DNA of 64,000 nt from Algoriphagus taiwanensis (GCF_036245645.1 NZ_BTPE01000014.1:72540-136539), one strand, 5' to 3'. Shown: positions 1 to 10,073, counted from the first letter of the stretch. Numbers and translations: made by a program. The notes: generated by a model from the letters alone, not told the origin.

Positions 1-2
1 GT

Positions 3-2354
3 GCAGGCGGAGGCGTGACCCGATTTGACGGTTCTGAATTCACTAACTTTTCTCTTTCACAAGGACTGCCTGGGGATGTGGTTCATGCCATTTTCCAGGA
101 TAGCAGGGGATTTATTTGGATTGGTACAGGTGGTGGGGGCCTAAGTAAGTTTGAGAACAACGCCTTCATCAATTTTTCCACTGACCAAGGCTTACCCTCC
201 AATGAGGTTTATTCCATCACAGAAGATGCCTCTGGAAATCTCTGGATTGGCACAGAAAATGGGGTCGGTAGATTTGACGGCGAAAGCTTCACCAACTACA
301 CCATGGAACATGGATTGGTAGGGAATGTGGTCTTGAGCCTGCTCCCGGATTCTTCAGAAGGAATATGGATTGGAGCGGTTGACGGAGGAGTCAGCTATTT
401 CAAAAACAACTCATTCCTGAATTTTACTCCCGAGCAGGGTTTGGTAGACTATGGAGTGATTCGTCTTGTTTCAGACGCCGACAAAAACCTATGGATTGGC
501 ACCGAGCACGGGCTGAATCTCCTTCCCAATGAAGATTTGAATGCTTTATTGAGAAAGGAAGATTTGGGCAGAAATCCGTTTTTGAAGTTCACCAAAGATG
601 ACGGACTCCCTGACGAGGTTATTCTTCAGATTGTCCCTATGAAAAACAGGAAGATAGCCATCGGAACTAACCTAGGCTTGGTGTTTTTTGATGGACCAAA
701 TGAAAATATCAGAGACTTCAAAATCACCAATCCAGAACTGTTTAATTCCAACACCGGCTATCCGGTGAAAGACCTTACCGACGGGCAGGATGGAATGTTC
801 CAAGACAGCAAAGGAATTCTTTGGGCTGGTACAGGAAGCAATAAGACTGCCTTGGTCCGTTTTGATTACGATGCTTTGGTTCGAAATCAAACTGCTCCGG
901 GACTTTTTCTGAAACAAATCCGAATCAATGAAGAGCCTATTTCCTGGCAATCTTTATTGGAAAATCCTGATCCTGCCCTAGTTGATTTTGAAGAAACGGG
1001 AACCTTGGGCAAAAAACTCAGCCCAACAGAACGAGCAGCCATTCAGGAAAGATTTAAAAATGTAAGTCTTGAGGGTATAAGCCCTTTTTTTCCGATACCG
1101 ATCGGTTTGGTTCTGCCTTACAGACATAATCATCTCAATATAGATTTTGGCACCAATGAGCTGGCAAAGCCCTTTCTCGTGGAGTACCAATACATCCTGG
1201 AGGGCTATGATGAAGAGTGGAGTCCAGTCCTGAAAAAAACAAGTGCCACCTTTGGCAATATTCAAGAGGGAGATTACACATTCAAAGTTCGGGCAAGATT
1301 TACCGGTCCAAGCGAAGGAAACGCCTCAGAGTGGACAGATCCTATTGAGTTTTCCTTTGTGGTTCTACCGCCTTGGTATCGAACCTGGTGGGCCTATGTG
1401 ATTTATTCTTTGCTATTCCTCTCATTGATTTACCCAATACACCTCTACCAAAGAAATCTGACCATCAAAAAGGAGCAAGAAAAAGCCAAGGAAAGAGAGC
1501 TTCAGCAAGCTCGGGAAATTGAAAAAGCCTACTCCAAGCTGGAAGCAGCCCATGAAAATCTAAAATCCACGCAAGCCCAACTCATCCAGCAAGAAAAATT
1601 GGCGTCTTTGGGTCAGCTGACAGCCGGAATAGCCCACGAGATCAAAAACCCACTGAATTTCGTCAACAACTTCTCAGGTTTGAGCATGGAGTTTTTGGAT
1701 GAAATCGATGAAGAGCTGGAAAAAATGGACCCTTCTGAGGCCTTGGAAAACGTTCAGGATTTATTGGGAGACATCCGAATCAACTTGGAGAAAATCCGAC
1801 ACCATGGCGGGCGGGCAGACGGAATTGTGAAATCCATGCTCATGCATTCCCGGGGAGGAAGCGGAGATTTTGAGCCTACCGACCTCAACGAGTTGGTCAA
1901 GGAATATGTCAACCTTTCTTTTCACGGGATGCGGGCAAATAAAAACCCCATCAATGTGGAAATTGACCTGAAGCTGGACGATTCTCTTCCCAAGCTCAAA
2001 CTCAATTCAGAAGACTTTAGCCGGGTCATCCTGAACCTGACCAAAAATGCCTTCGATGCCATGCGGGATAAACTGACCAAACTGGGTCAAGATTACAAGC
2101 CTGTCATTTCACTGACCACCCAAGACCTCGGAGATCATGTGCTTTTGGAAGTGATGGACAATGGCCCCGGAGTCCCCGATGAAATCAAGGACAAATTGCT
2201 GATGCCTTTCTTCACCACCAAAAAAGGAACAGAGGGCACCGGTTTAGGACTTAGCATTACCCATGATATTATCAAGGCCCATCGAGGGACTTTGGACATC
2301 ACCACTGAAGTAGGGGCCTGGACCAAGTTCAGTATCCTATTGCCAAAAAACTGA
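3..2354 (+). CDS. Propeller-sensor histidine kinase, 5' end cut by window edge
   Basis: The frame is open to base 3 and the upstream codons continue a propeller repeat, so the GTG at 15 is not the true start and the gene begins before the window. At least five repeats of the two-component-regulator propeller type (ending in variants of NLWIGT) precede a Y_Y_Y domain (about residues 370-450 counted from the GTG). One membrane helix (about 455-480), a charged coiled coil, a HisKA domain with the phospho-acceptor His near residue 541 (GIAHEIKNP) and a HATPase domain (N box NLTKNAFDAM, then DNGPG and GTGLGLS) follow. The propeller is predicted to sense an extracytoplasmic ligand. There is no fused receiver or AraC output, so phosphate must pass to separate receivers; the next gene starts 15 bases downstream. 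Ligand unknown. Confidence 0.93.
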   Translation, partial: AGGGVTRFDGSEFTNFSLSQGLPGDVVHAIFQDSRGFIWIGTGGGGLSKFENNAFINFSTDQGLPSNEVYSITEDASGNLWIGTENGVGRFDGESFTNYTMEHGLVGNVVLSLLPDSSEGIWIGAVDGGVSYFKNNSFLNFTPEQGLVDYGVIRLVSDADKNLWIGTEHGLNLLPNEDLNALLRKEDLGRNPFLKFTKDDGLPDEVILQIVPMKNRKIAIGTNLGLVFFDGPNENIRDFKITNPELFNSNTGYPVKDLTDGQDGMFQDSKGILWAGTGSNKTALVRFDYDALVRNQTAPGLFLKQIRINEEPISWQSLLENPDPALVDFEETGTLGKKLSPTERAAIQERFKNVSLEGISPFFPIPIGLVLPYRHNHLNIDFGTNELAKPFLVEYQYILEGYDEEWSPVLKKTSATFGNIQEGDYTFKVRARFTGPSEGNASEWTDPIEFSFVVLPPWYRTWWAYVIYSLLFLSLIYPIHLYQRNLTIKKEQEKAKERELQQAREIEKAYSKLEAAHENLKSTQAQLIQQEKLASLGQLTAGIAHEIKNPLNFVNNFSGLSMEFLDEIDEELEKMDPSEALENVQDLLGDIRINLEKIRHHGGRADGIVKSMLMHSRGGSGDFEPTDLNELVKEYVNLSFHGMRANKNPINVEIDLKLDDSLPKLKLNSEDFSRVILNLTKNAFDAMRDKLTKLGQDYKPVISLTTQDLGDHVLLEVMDNGPGVPDEIKDKLLMPFFTTKKGTEGTGLGLSITHDIIKAHRGTLDITTEVGAWTKFSILLPKN

Positions 2355-2369
2355 TAAAACCTATTACCC

Positions 2370-2750
2370 ATGAAAATACTGATCGTAGATGACGAGCGGG
2401 ATATTGAAGATCTCTTCCGCCAAAAGTTCAGAAAAGAAATCCGAAATCAAGGATTAGAACTGGTTTTTGCTTTTTCCGGGCAAGAAGCTTTGGATATTTT
2501 GGGAAGCGAAAATCCCCCTCGCGTAATGTATGTTTTCTCTGACATCAATATGCCGGGAATGAGCGGTTTGGAGATGCTCAGCATTGCCAAGGAAAAATTT
2601 CCTGAAATTCAGATCAGCATGATCTCTGCCTACGGAGATTCAGAAAACTACAACAAAGCCATGGAGTCCGGTGCCAAGGGCTTTTTTACCAAACCGGTGG
2701 ATTTTGAAGCCTTGAGAAAGGAAATTGGTGATATTATTGCCAACAATTGA
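2370..2750 (+). CDS. Single-domain response regulator (CheY-like)
   Basis: A 126-residue receiver with no output domain. The acidic pocket (VDDERD near the N-terminus), phospho-acceptor Asp58 in FSDINMPG, the switch Ser/Thr region (MISAYGD) and the conserved Lys in FFTKPVDF are all visible. It lies 15 bases after the first kinase and is closely similar to the receiver at 4169-4549, including the same NYNKAMESGAKGFF-type segment, so the two kinase-receiver pairs look like a tandem duplication. It probably acts as a phosphate shuttle or protein-interaction switch and does not bind DNA itself. Confidence 0.93.
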   Translation: MKILIVDDERDIEDLFRQKFRKEIRNQGLELVFAFSGQEALDILGSENPPRVMYVFSDINMPGMSGLEMLSIAKEKFPEIQISMISAYGDSENYNKAMESGAKGFFTKPVDFEALRKEIGDIIANN

Positions 2751-2792
2751 AACCCATTACTTTAACCCTACCTCCCAAAAGTTAAAGACACT

Positions 2793-4157
2793 ATGATTCT
2801 GATTAATCTGATTTCACTTTTTCTACTAATTTATCTTAAAAAGTCCCAAGGAAATGAGACTTTTTCCGATCAGTTAAAAAAACTGATCAAATATGGGATG
2901 ATTGGAGCAGGTATTCTGATTGTGATCGGGACAGCCCAGCTTCCCCCAGTCTTGCTTTTTGATCTGATTTCCTTTCTTCTTGTCGGGGCTATCATCTTTA
3001 TGATTTTGAACTTCCCTGAGCTTGAGAATCAAAAAAATCTGGCAGTCACTCCCCTTCCTATTGTGGTGGTCCGGCTGGTGAGTTTCCTTTTGGAATCTAT
3101 TTTCCCCACCACCTACGAATACTTGGAAAACTACATCGCTGCAGCAGGATTTTTTGCCCTGATATGGGCTATTACCATGTGGCTGAACCACCGGAAAGAG
3201 ATGAAAGCTCTGGAGATAGAACGTATTATTTCCAAAGAAAAAGAACGGCAACTTTTCTTGGCACAAGAGAAGAAACAAGAGCTGGAAAGAATGGTGCAGG
3301 AAAGAACATCCGAAATACTCAATCAAAAAAATGAACTTCAGGAAGCACTGGATCACCTTAGATCGACCCAAGAACAGCTCGTGCAGCAGGAAAAACTGGC
3401 TTCTTTGGGCCAACTCACCGCAGGGATTGCCCATGAGATCAAAAACCCACTGAACTTCATCAACAATTTTTCGGAGCTTAGTGAAGATTTCCTGATAGAA
3501 ATGGAAGAGGAGCTGGACAAAACTCCGGATAGTGCAGAAAAATCCCTAATCCAAGAACTTCTAATGGATGTAAAATCCAACCTGAAAAAAATCAGACATC
3601 ATGGTATGCGTGCCGATAGCATTGTCAAGTCCATGCTGATGCATTCCCGAGGCGAAAAAGGCGAGGTCAAGGAAACAGATCTGAATGAGTTGATCCGGGA
3701 GTACAGCAATCTGGCCTTTCATGGAATGAGGGCAAACAAAAACCCTATAAACGTGGACGTTCAGCTGGAACTGGATGAAAAAATTACAGCGGTAAAAATC
3801 AACGCCGAGGACTTTAGCCGAGTCATCCTCAATTTGGCCAAAAACGCTTTTGATGCCATGCGCGACAAAATAAATATGGCAAATTCAGAATATAAAGCTA
3901 AATTGGTAATCAGAACCAAAGACTTGAAAAACAGTCTATTGATTGAAGTAGAGGATAATGGGCCCGGTGTTCCGGAAGAAATAAGAGAGAAGCTTTTAAT
4001 GCCCTTCTTCACCACAAAAAAAGGGACAGAAGGTACCGGATTAGGGCTCAGTATCACCCACGATATTGTCAAATCTCACGGTGGAAAGCTCGAAATCGAG
4101 TCCAACGTCAATCAATTCACCAGATTTAAAATTTTATTACCCAAGTCTTCCATTTAA
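2793..4157 (+). CDS. Membrane histidine kinase
   Basis: A 454-residue kinase. The N-terminal 130 residues contain about four hydrophobic segments with no recognisable extracellular sensor domain. A coiled coil (about 145-200) leads to HisKA with phospho-acceptor His214 in GIAHEIKNP, then HATPase_c with N box NLAKNAFDAM, DNGPGVPEE and GTGLGLS. The catalytic half is nearly the same as that of the upstream propeller kinase, while the sensor half is unrelated, which suggests duplication followed by replacement of the sensor. It is followed after 11 bases by a receiver gene. The stimulus is unknown; membrane-intrinsic sensing is possible. Confidence 0.93.
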   Translation: MILINLISLFLLIYLKKSQGNETFSDQLKKLIKYGMIGAGILIVIGTAQLPPVLLFDLISFLLVGAIIFMILNFPELENQKNLAVTPLPIVVVRLVSFLLESIFPTTYEYLENYIAAAGFFALIWAITMWLNHRKEMKALEIERIISKEKERQLFLAQEKKQELERMVQERTSEILNQKNELQEALDHLRSTQEQLVQQEKLASLGQLTAGIAHEIKNPLNFINNFSELSEDFLIEMEEELDKTPDSAEKSLIQELLMDVKSNLKKIRHHGMRADSIVKSMLMHSRGEKGEVKETDLNELIREYSNLAFHGMRANKNPINVDVQLELDEKITAVKINAEDFSRVILNLAKNAFDAMRDKINMANSEYKAKLVIRTKDLKNSLLIEVEDNGPGVPEEIREKLLMPFFTTKKGTEGTGLGLSITHDIVKSHGGKLEIESNVNQFTRFKILLPKSSI

Positions 4158-4168
4158 ATTTTTATACC

Positions 4169-4549
4169 ATGAAAATCATGATCGTAGACGATGAGCAGGA
4201 CGTAGAAATCCTTTTTGTTCAGAAGTTCCGAAAAGAAATCAAGAGTAAACAGCTGGAGGTGGAATTTGCTTTTTCGGGAGAGGAAGCCCTGGAAAAATTG
4301 GGTTCTCCTGAATCTCCCAACGTGGTTTATGTTTTTTCCGATATCAATATGCCGGGTATGAGTGGCTTGGAACTTTTGGAAAACATCAAGACAAGATTCC
4401 CAAAAATTGAGGTGAGTATGATCTCAGCTTACGGAGACAAAGACAACTACAACAAAGCCATAAAATCCGGCGCGAAAGGATTTTTTACCAAACCGGTTGA
4501 CTTTGATTCTCTGAAAAAGGAAATCAAGGAAATTCTCAATAAAAACTAA
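4169..4549 (+). CDS. Single-domain response regulator (CheY-like)
   Basis: A 126-residue stand-alone receiver, paralogue of the gene at 2370-2750. Phospho-acceptor Asp58 lies in FSDINMPGMSG and the conserved Lys lies in FFTKPVDF. No effector domain. It sits 11 bases after the membrane kinase and 9 bases before the receiver-cyclase gene, so all are probably one transcript. It could compete for or relay phosphate from either upstream kinase. Confidence 0.93.
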   Translation: MKIMIVDDEQDVEILFVQKFRKEIKSKQLEVEFAFSGEEALEKLGSPESPNVVYVFSDINMPGMSGLELLENIKTRFPKIEVSMISAYGDKDNYNKAIKSGAKGFFTKPVDFDSLKKEIKEILNKN

Positions 4550-4558
4550 GGCTGAGCC

Positions 4559-5599
4559 ATGGCGAAAATCCTCGTAGTGGATGACGAAGAAGATTTGGAG
4601 ATCCTATTCCGGCAGAAATACCGGCAAAAAATCCGATCCGGTGAGTATGAAATGCTTTTTGCTCTTAATGGCCAACAAGCCCTGGATATCCTAAAAGATC
4701 ACGGGGACGTGGACATGATCCTCAGTGATATCAATATGCCGGTCATGGACGGGCTGACCTTGCTCTCCAACACCAAAGAAAAAAACCCTCTCCTCAAAAC
4801 CATCATCATCTCTGCCTACGGAGATATGGAAAATATCCGAAAGGCAATGAATCTGGGTGCTTTTGACTTTGTGACCAAACCAGTGGATTTCCAGGACTTG
4901 GAAATCACCATGGAGAAAACTCTCGGATACATCAATCAGCTGAAATCTACTCTTCAGGCACTAAGGGAAAACAACATCTTGAAAATGTATGTGGACGAAA
5001 CCGTCCTCAATTTCATGGGAGGCAAGGAAATCGAAACTGCTCTGATGGAAAATAATACCATTGAGGCTACAGTTGCTTTCATCGATTTGGTGGGTTTCAC
5101 CAAAATATCGGAAAATGAGGATCCCAATACCGTAGTGGGACTGCTAAATGAATTTTTTGACCTGATGGTCAAGGAGATTATTGAAGAAAAAGGAAGCGTG
5201 GATAAATTCATCGGAGATGCAGTCATGGCGGTATTTCAAGGGCCTGACCATCTTAGCCGAGCAGTAAATGCCTGCATCGCCATTCGGGACAAAATGGATG
5301 CGATTCCGGAATATTCCGAAGCCTCCCATTTCAAACCCCAGGTGTCCATTGGAATCAATTCCGGTGAAATGGTCTCGGGAAATATCGGCTCCAAATCACT
5401 CAAAAGGCTGGATTATACCGTGGTAGGTGATACTGTAAATGTGGCCTCCCGCCTTCAAAATGCAGCTTCCGGAAGCCAAATACTGGTTTTGGACCGATGT
5501 GCCCAAGCACTTGGAGATGGTTTTAAAGTCAATGAAGTAGGAGAACTCAAGCTAAAAAACAAAAGCAACCCTGTTAAGGTATTTGAGGTGATTTCCTGA
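4559..5599 (+). CDS. Receiver-class III adenylate cyclase
   Basis: Residues 1-125 form a receiver (Asp57 in LSDINMPV, Lys in VTKPVDF). A helical linker (about 125-175) joins it to a class III nucleotide cyclase domain (about 175-346). The metal-binding Asp residues are visible in FIDLVGFT and in DKFIGDAVMA, and the transition-state region reads VVGDTVNVASRLQ. Lys in DKFIGD and Asp in LDYTVVGD are the residues expected for ATP rather than GTP as substrate. This is the only enzymatic output in the block, so cAMP is the likely end product of the two kinases. It starts 9 bases after the preceding receiver. Confidence 0.92.
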   Translation: MAKILVVDDEEDLEILFRQKYRQKIRSGEYEMLFALNGQQALDILKDHGDVDMILSDINMPVMDGLTLLSNTKEKNPLLKTIIISAYGDMENIRKAMNLGAFDFVTKPVDFQDLEITMEKTLGYINQLKSTLQALRENNILKMYVDETVLNFMGGKEIETALMENNTIEATVAFIDLVGFTKISENEDPNTVVGLLNEFFDLMVKEIIEEKGSVDKFIGDAVMAVFQGPDHLSRAVNACIAIRDKMDAIPEYSEASHFKPQVSIGINSGEMVSGNIGSKSLKRLDYTVVGDTVNVASRLQNAASGSQILVLDRCAQALGDGFKVNEVGELKLKNKSNPVKVFEVIS

Positions 5600-5606
5600 C
5601 CTTCCT

Positions 5607-6338
5607 ATGATTTCCTTTTTAAGAAAAGTTAGAATGAAGCTTTTGGGAAACGGGCGGTTTTCCCAATACCTTCTTTATGCCTTGGGAGAAATTTTTTTGG
5701 TGGTAATCGGAATTTTGATTGCCTTGCAAATCAACACCTGGAATGAAAACAGAAAGCAACGAATCTATGAACTCAAAATGCTCAAGGAACTCTCCAACAC
5801 CCTGCAAAAGGATAAAAGATACTTGAGCTCTTTGGTGACCCGATTGGATCAAAAAGAAAAGTCCGTCAATCGATTATTGGAAATAAGGGAGACTGGATTT
5901 GAAAATTTGGATACTATTGGTAGATATTTTCAAAGCCTGAGAACCGAAATTCTTTTCCAGTACAATTCTGGTCCATACGAATCCATCAAAGCAGGAGGAA
6001 TCGATAAAATCTCCAAGGACTCCATCCGAACAGCAATGGAGGATTTATATGAATTTTTGATTCCAAGAACAGAAAAAATCCTGGATAAACTGGAAGCCTC
6101 CAATGAACAGGAAGAAGCGCTCATGGAAAAGTTAACCACTAGAGAAATCCTAGTCAGGAATAGTACTAAAATTATCCAAAGGGTGGTCTCCGATCCAAAA
6201 ATCATATACCAGGATGAATTCCTGCATCTCCTTCAGTTGAATAAAAGCAATACCTACGTCTCAAGATCCAGAATAGAGGCTATACTTCCAGGTATGAGCA
6301 AATTGGACTCTATGATTCAGCTTGAGCTCCTCAGGTAG
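5607..6338 (+). CDS. DUF6090 family membrane-anchored protein
   Basis: A 243-residue protein with the DUF6090 signature at the N-terminus: a basic start, then a single membrane helix (LGEIFLVVIGILIALQINTW) followed by WNENRKQR. The rest is helical and charged, predicted to face the periplasm or cytoplasm as a coiled structure. Function unknown; members are common and often multicopy in Bacteroidota. It begins 7 bases after the receiver-cyclase stop and may be cotranscribed with the signalling block. No terminator was found after it. Confidence 0.85.
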   Translation: MISFLRKVRMKLLGNGRFSQYLLYALGEIFLVVIGILIALQINTWNENRKQRIYELKMLKELSNTLQKDKRYLSSLVTRLDQKEKSVNRLLEIRETGFENLDTIGRYFQSLRTEILFQYNSGPYESIKAGGIDKISKDSIRTAMEDLYEFLIPRTEKILDKLEASNEQEEALMEKLTTREILVRNSTKIIQRVVSDPKIIYQDEFLHLLQLNKSNTYVSRSRIEAILPGMSKLDSMIQLELLR

Positions 6339-6455
6339 TCCAAAATATAGGACGGCATAATTTTGTCCGTTTTCGATCTATTTTTCAGGGGCAAATTCAA
6401 ATCGTTTTGAATAATCTTTGGAAATGGTAGATTCATAGCCCCAAACCCAATCTTT

Positions 6456-9400
6456 ATGAAAAAACTAACCCAACCGGCTGTACTTCTGGCCCTGGGGTTG
6501 ACAGTCAGTACGGCAGCAATTTTGCCCAAAACAGCTGAATTGTTGTCCCCTCTGGAAGAAAACAAGGCAATTGCTGCCGACAGTACCGCTAAAGACTCGC
6601 TGGACTACCCCAAATTCAAAGATCTACCTCTCAAACCTGAGCGGGAAGTAAAATTTACTACCCAAGAAGGCACTTGGATGAGTGTGGACGTCAGCCCAGA
6701 TGGCAAAACCATTGCCTTTGATCTGATGGGAGATATCTACACCATTCCAATGGAAGGTGGAAAGGCTACTCCGATTACCACAGGGATGGCCTATGAGACC
6801 CATCCCAGATATTCTCCTGACGGAAAGAAAATCCTTTTCACCTCTGACCGTGCCGGAAGTGATAATCTTTGGTACATCGACCTAGAAAAAAAGGATACCG
6901 TTCAGGTCACCAAAGATAAAAATGGAGATGTTCCCGGCGCACATTGGACACCAGATGGAAAATACATTGTGGTAGCTAAAGGGAGAAGAATCTCGAAGCT
7001 TTGGATGTATCATGTCGATGGAGGTGGAGGAATCCAACTCAATGAGAATCCGGCTTCCATGAAGACCATCGACCCTTTTGTAAGTCCGGATGGAGAGAAA
7101 ATCTATTTTTCATGGAGAACTGGGGCATGGAATTACAATGCCATGCTTCCCCAGTATCAAATCGGAACATACGATTTGGACAAAGGAGATATTACCAGCA
7201 TCACCTCCCGATATGGTTCAGCTTTCACCCCTACCCTGAGCAAAGACGGCAAATGGATGGTCTATGGCTCCAGATGGCAGGATAAAACCGGCTTGGTGAT
7301 CCGAGACCTGAGCACTGGAGATGAAAAATGGCTGGCCTATCCGGTACAGCGTGATGAACAGGAATCCATCGCTCCACAGGGAGTTCTTCCAGCCATGGCA
7401 TTCACTCCCGACAGCAAATTTGTCGTTGCTTCTTACGGTGGAAAACTCTGGAAATTGCCGGTGGATGGCAGTGCAGCCACTGAGATTCCTTTCGAAGCGG
7501 ATGTGAAGTTGGGCATGGGGCCGCGACTTTATTTCAACTATGCAATCAAGGACACTACACATAAACTTGCCACTCAAATTCGCGATGCTGTCCCCTCCCC
7601 TGATGGTAAAAAATTAGCCTTTACTGCGCTAAACAGACTCTACGTCATGGACTATCCTAGTGGTACTCCCAAGCGGGTAACCAAAAATGAGTTTGTAGAA
7701 GCCATGCCTTCCTGGAGCCCAGACGGTACCCAACTGGTCTTTGTCACTTGGGAAGAAAAGAACGGTGGAAGCATCTACAAGGCAGCCATTTCCGGCAACA
7801 TGACCACGACAAAGATTTCCTCCGAAGCCGCCATGTATTCCGGTCCGGTTTGGGGTCCAAAAAACAGAATCGTAGTATTCAAAGGACCAAAGCGGGCACT
7901 GGAAGAAGCAGAAGGCCCGGGAGTAGATGGTTCCGAGGCTGAATTGGTCTGGATTCCTGCCAATGGTGGTCCTGAGCGAAAAATCCTTGATGCAGGAAAT
8001 TATGGAAATGCCCATTTTACTCAGGATACGAGCAGAATCTATCTGAACAGCCCTGGAGGTACGCTATTGAGTATCAAATGGGATGGAACAGATCCTCAGG
8101 AACATGCCAAAATCACCGGAATCACTCCTTTTGGCTCTGCAATGGACGACCACTCAGATCATGGACATATCACTCAGGATGTCCGGTATGTCATGGGAAA
8201 AGCTTTCTCCAATGCAGATGCTGTAAACTATTGCATGCTTCCAGAGGGAGTTAGCGCTAGGGAACCTCAGATGAGACCTGCCAGCGCCAGCACCATTTTG
8301 ATGGCTCCGGTAGGTGACATGGCTTTGGCTCAGGTGAACAACAATGTCTATGTAATTACCATCCCCAAAGCAGGCAAAACGCCGAGCATCAATGTTGCCG
8401 ATCCCGGTTCAAGTAATTTTCCTTCCCGTCAGCTCACAGAAATCGGAGGGGAATGGCCAGCATGGGAAGCCAACGGAAAAAAAGTCCACTGGTCTCTTGG
8501 AAACGGGCACTGGGTGTATGATCTGGATCGGGCAGAATTTGTTGAGGATTCGGTTAAATCAGCCAAAAAAGCCAAAACTTTTGCAGATGCAGACAGCGTG
8601 GCTACACTAAAAGCCAAAGGAGAAGATGCAGTGAAGCTTGCAGATTCCTTGGCTAAAGCTGAGAAAAAAAGAATCGATTCCCTATTCAAAGCAGACAAAG
8701 CTTTGGCAAAAGCTGATAGCACCCATAAGGCCCAGCAGAAGGAAAAAGAAACCTACAAGCCGAGTGAGAATCAAGTGAAAGTCTATTTCGCCAAAGACAC
8801 ACCGAAGGGAAGTATTCTCCTTAAAAATGCCAGAATCGTCACCATGAACGATTCAGAAGTAATTGAAAACGGGGACATTCTCATCGAAAACAACAGAATC
8901 AAGGCTGTTGGGAAAACAGGAACCCTAGATGCAGGGTCGGCAAAAGTCATCGATGCTACGGGCAAAACGATCACTCCGGGCTTTATCGATACGCATGCCC
9001 ATATGTGGCCGACTTGGGGCCTCCACAAAAACTCCGTTTGGATTTATGCCGCTAACCTGGCTTACGGAGTCACCACCACCCGAGATCCACAGACTGCTAC
9101 CACAGACGTCTTGACCTACGGAGATATGGTAGAGGCAGGGATGGTACCGGGTCCAAGGGTGTATTCCACCGGGCCTGGTGTCGGCTATTGGATGTATAAT
9201 CTGAAGTCACTGGAGCAAACTAAAAATGTCCTTAAGCAATACAGTAAATACTTTAATACCCAGTACATTAAAATGTACCTTGTAGGAAATAGACAGCATC
9301 GTCAGTGGGTGATCATGGCCGCTAAAGAGCAAGAATTGATGCCAACCACTGAAGGCGGTTTGGATTACAAGCTCAACATGACCCAACTGTTTGACGGATA

Positions 9401-10073
9401 TCCGGGACATGAACATTCCATTCCGGTATTCCCGCTTTATAGCGATGTCACCAGAACTGTTGCGGAAAGCAAAATGGCCTACACGCCTACCTTATTGGTC
9501 TCTTACGGGGGGCCTTGGGCTGAAAACTATTTCTATACCACCGAAAGCCCACTTCATGACCCCAAACTCAACCGCTTTACTCCTTACAATGAGCTCAATG
9601 AAAAAGCCCGAAGAAGAGTCGGAGGACTGGGAGGCTGGTTTGCACCGGAGGATCATGTATTCCAGAAGCACGCCCAAGGAGTGAATTCAATTGTAAAACA
9701 AGGAGGTTTGGCAGGTGTAGGATCACACGGACAGCTTCAGGGCTTAGGTTACCATTGGGAGCTTTGGTCTGTGGCAAGTGGCGACATGAGCAATATTGAT
9801 GCACTGCGGGTGGCTACCATTTTGGGAGCAGAATCGCTTGGTTTGGATAAAGAACTCGGAAGTATCGAAGCAGGTAAACTTGCAGACTTGGTAATTATGG
9901 ACAAAAATCCTCTCGAAAACATTCGAAATACGAATACAATCACCCATGTAGTGAAAGATGGACGGGTTTACGATGGAAATACCTTGGATGAAATTCTGCC
10001 CACTCCTCGTAAATTGGATGTGAGTCCTTGGACCAAGGAAGCGCCAAAAGTGACCACTTCGGTGAAGGAATAA
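6456..10073 (+). CDS. Secreted PD40 propeller-amidohydrolase fusion
   Basis: A 1205-residue protein with an N-terminal signal sequence. Residues about 60-680 carry repeated PD40/TolB-type propeller blades (for example HPRYSPDGKKILFTSDR and PSWSPDGTQLVFVTW). An Ala/Lys/Asp-rich helical linker (about 690-765) leads to a metal-dependent amidohydrolase domain (about 780-1190) with the strand-1 metal motif TPGFIDTHAHMW near residue 843 and the C-terminal signature GSIEAGKLADLVIMDKNP. The fusion resembles secreted enzymes annotated as amidohydrolases or imidazolonepropionase-like in Bacteroidota; the substrate is unknown, possibly a cyclic amide or peptide. The ATG is preceded by a 117-base gap. 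A bidirectional hairpin terminator follows the stop. Confidence 0.88.
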   Translation: MKKLTQPAVLLALGLTVSTAAILPKTAELLSPLEENKAIAADSTAKDSLDYPKFKDLPLKPEREVKFTTQEGTWMSVDVSPDGKTIAFDLMGDIYTIPMEGGKATPITTGMAYETHPRYSPDGKKILFTSDRAGSDNLWYIDLEKKDTVQVTKDKNGDVPGAHWTPDGKYIVVAKGRRISKLWMYHVDGGGGIQLNENPASMKTIDPFVSPDGEKIYFSWRTGAWNYNAMLPQYQIGTYDLDKGDITSITSRYGSAFTPTLSKDGKWMVYGSRWQDKTGLVIRDLSTGDEKWLAYPVQRDEQESIAPQGVLPAMAFTPDSKFVVASYGGKLWKLPVDGSAATEIPFEADVKLGMGPRLYFNYAIKDTTHKLATQIRDAVPSPDGKKLAFTALNRLYVMDYPSGTPKRVTKNEFVEAMPSWSPDGTQLVFVTWEEKNGGSIYKAAISGNMTTTKISSEAAMYSGPVWGPKNRIVVFKGPKRALEEAEGPGVDGSEAELVWIPANGGPERKILDAGNYGNAHFTQDTSRIYLNSPGGTLLSIKWDGTDPQEHAKITGITPFGSAMDDHSDHGHITQDVRYVMGKAFSNADAVNYCMLPEGVSAREPQMRPASASTILMAPVGDMALAQVNNNVYVITIPKAGKTPSINVADPGSSNFPSRQLTEIGGEWPAWEANGKKVHWSLGNGHWVYDLDRAEFVEDSVKSAKKAKTFADADSVATLKAKGEDAVKLADSLAKAEKKRIDSLFKADKALAKADSTHKAQQKEKETYKPSENQVKVYFAKDTPKGSILLKNARIVTMNDSEVIENGDILIENNRIKAVGKTGTLDAGSAKVIDATGKTITPGFIDTHAHMWPTWGLHKNSVWIYAANLAYGVTTTRDPQTATTDVLTYGDMVEAGMVPGPRVYSTGPGVGYWMYNLKSLEQTKNVLKQYSKYFNTQYIKMYLVGNRQHRQWVIMAAKEQELMPTTEGGLDYKLNMTQLFDGYPGHEHSIPVFPLYSDVTRTVAESKMAYTPTLLVSYGGPWAENYFYTTESPLHDPKLNRFTPYNELNEKARRRVGGLGGWFAPEDHVFQKHAQGVNSIVKQGGLAGVGSHGQLQGLGYHWELWSVASGDMSNIDALRVATILGAESLGLDKELGSIEAGKLADLVIMDKNPLENIRNTNTITHVVKDGRVYDGNTLDEILPTPRKLDVSPWTKEAPKVTTSVKE

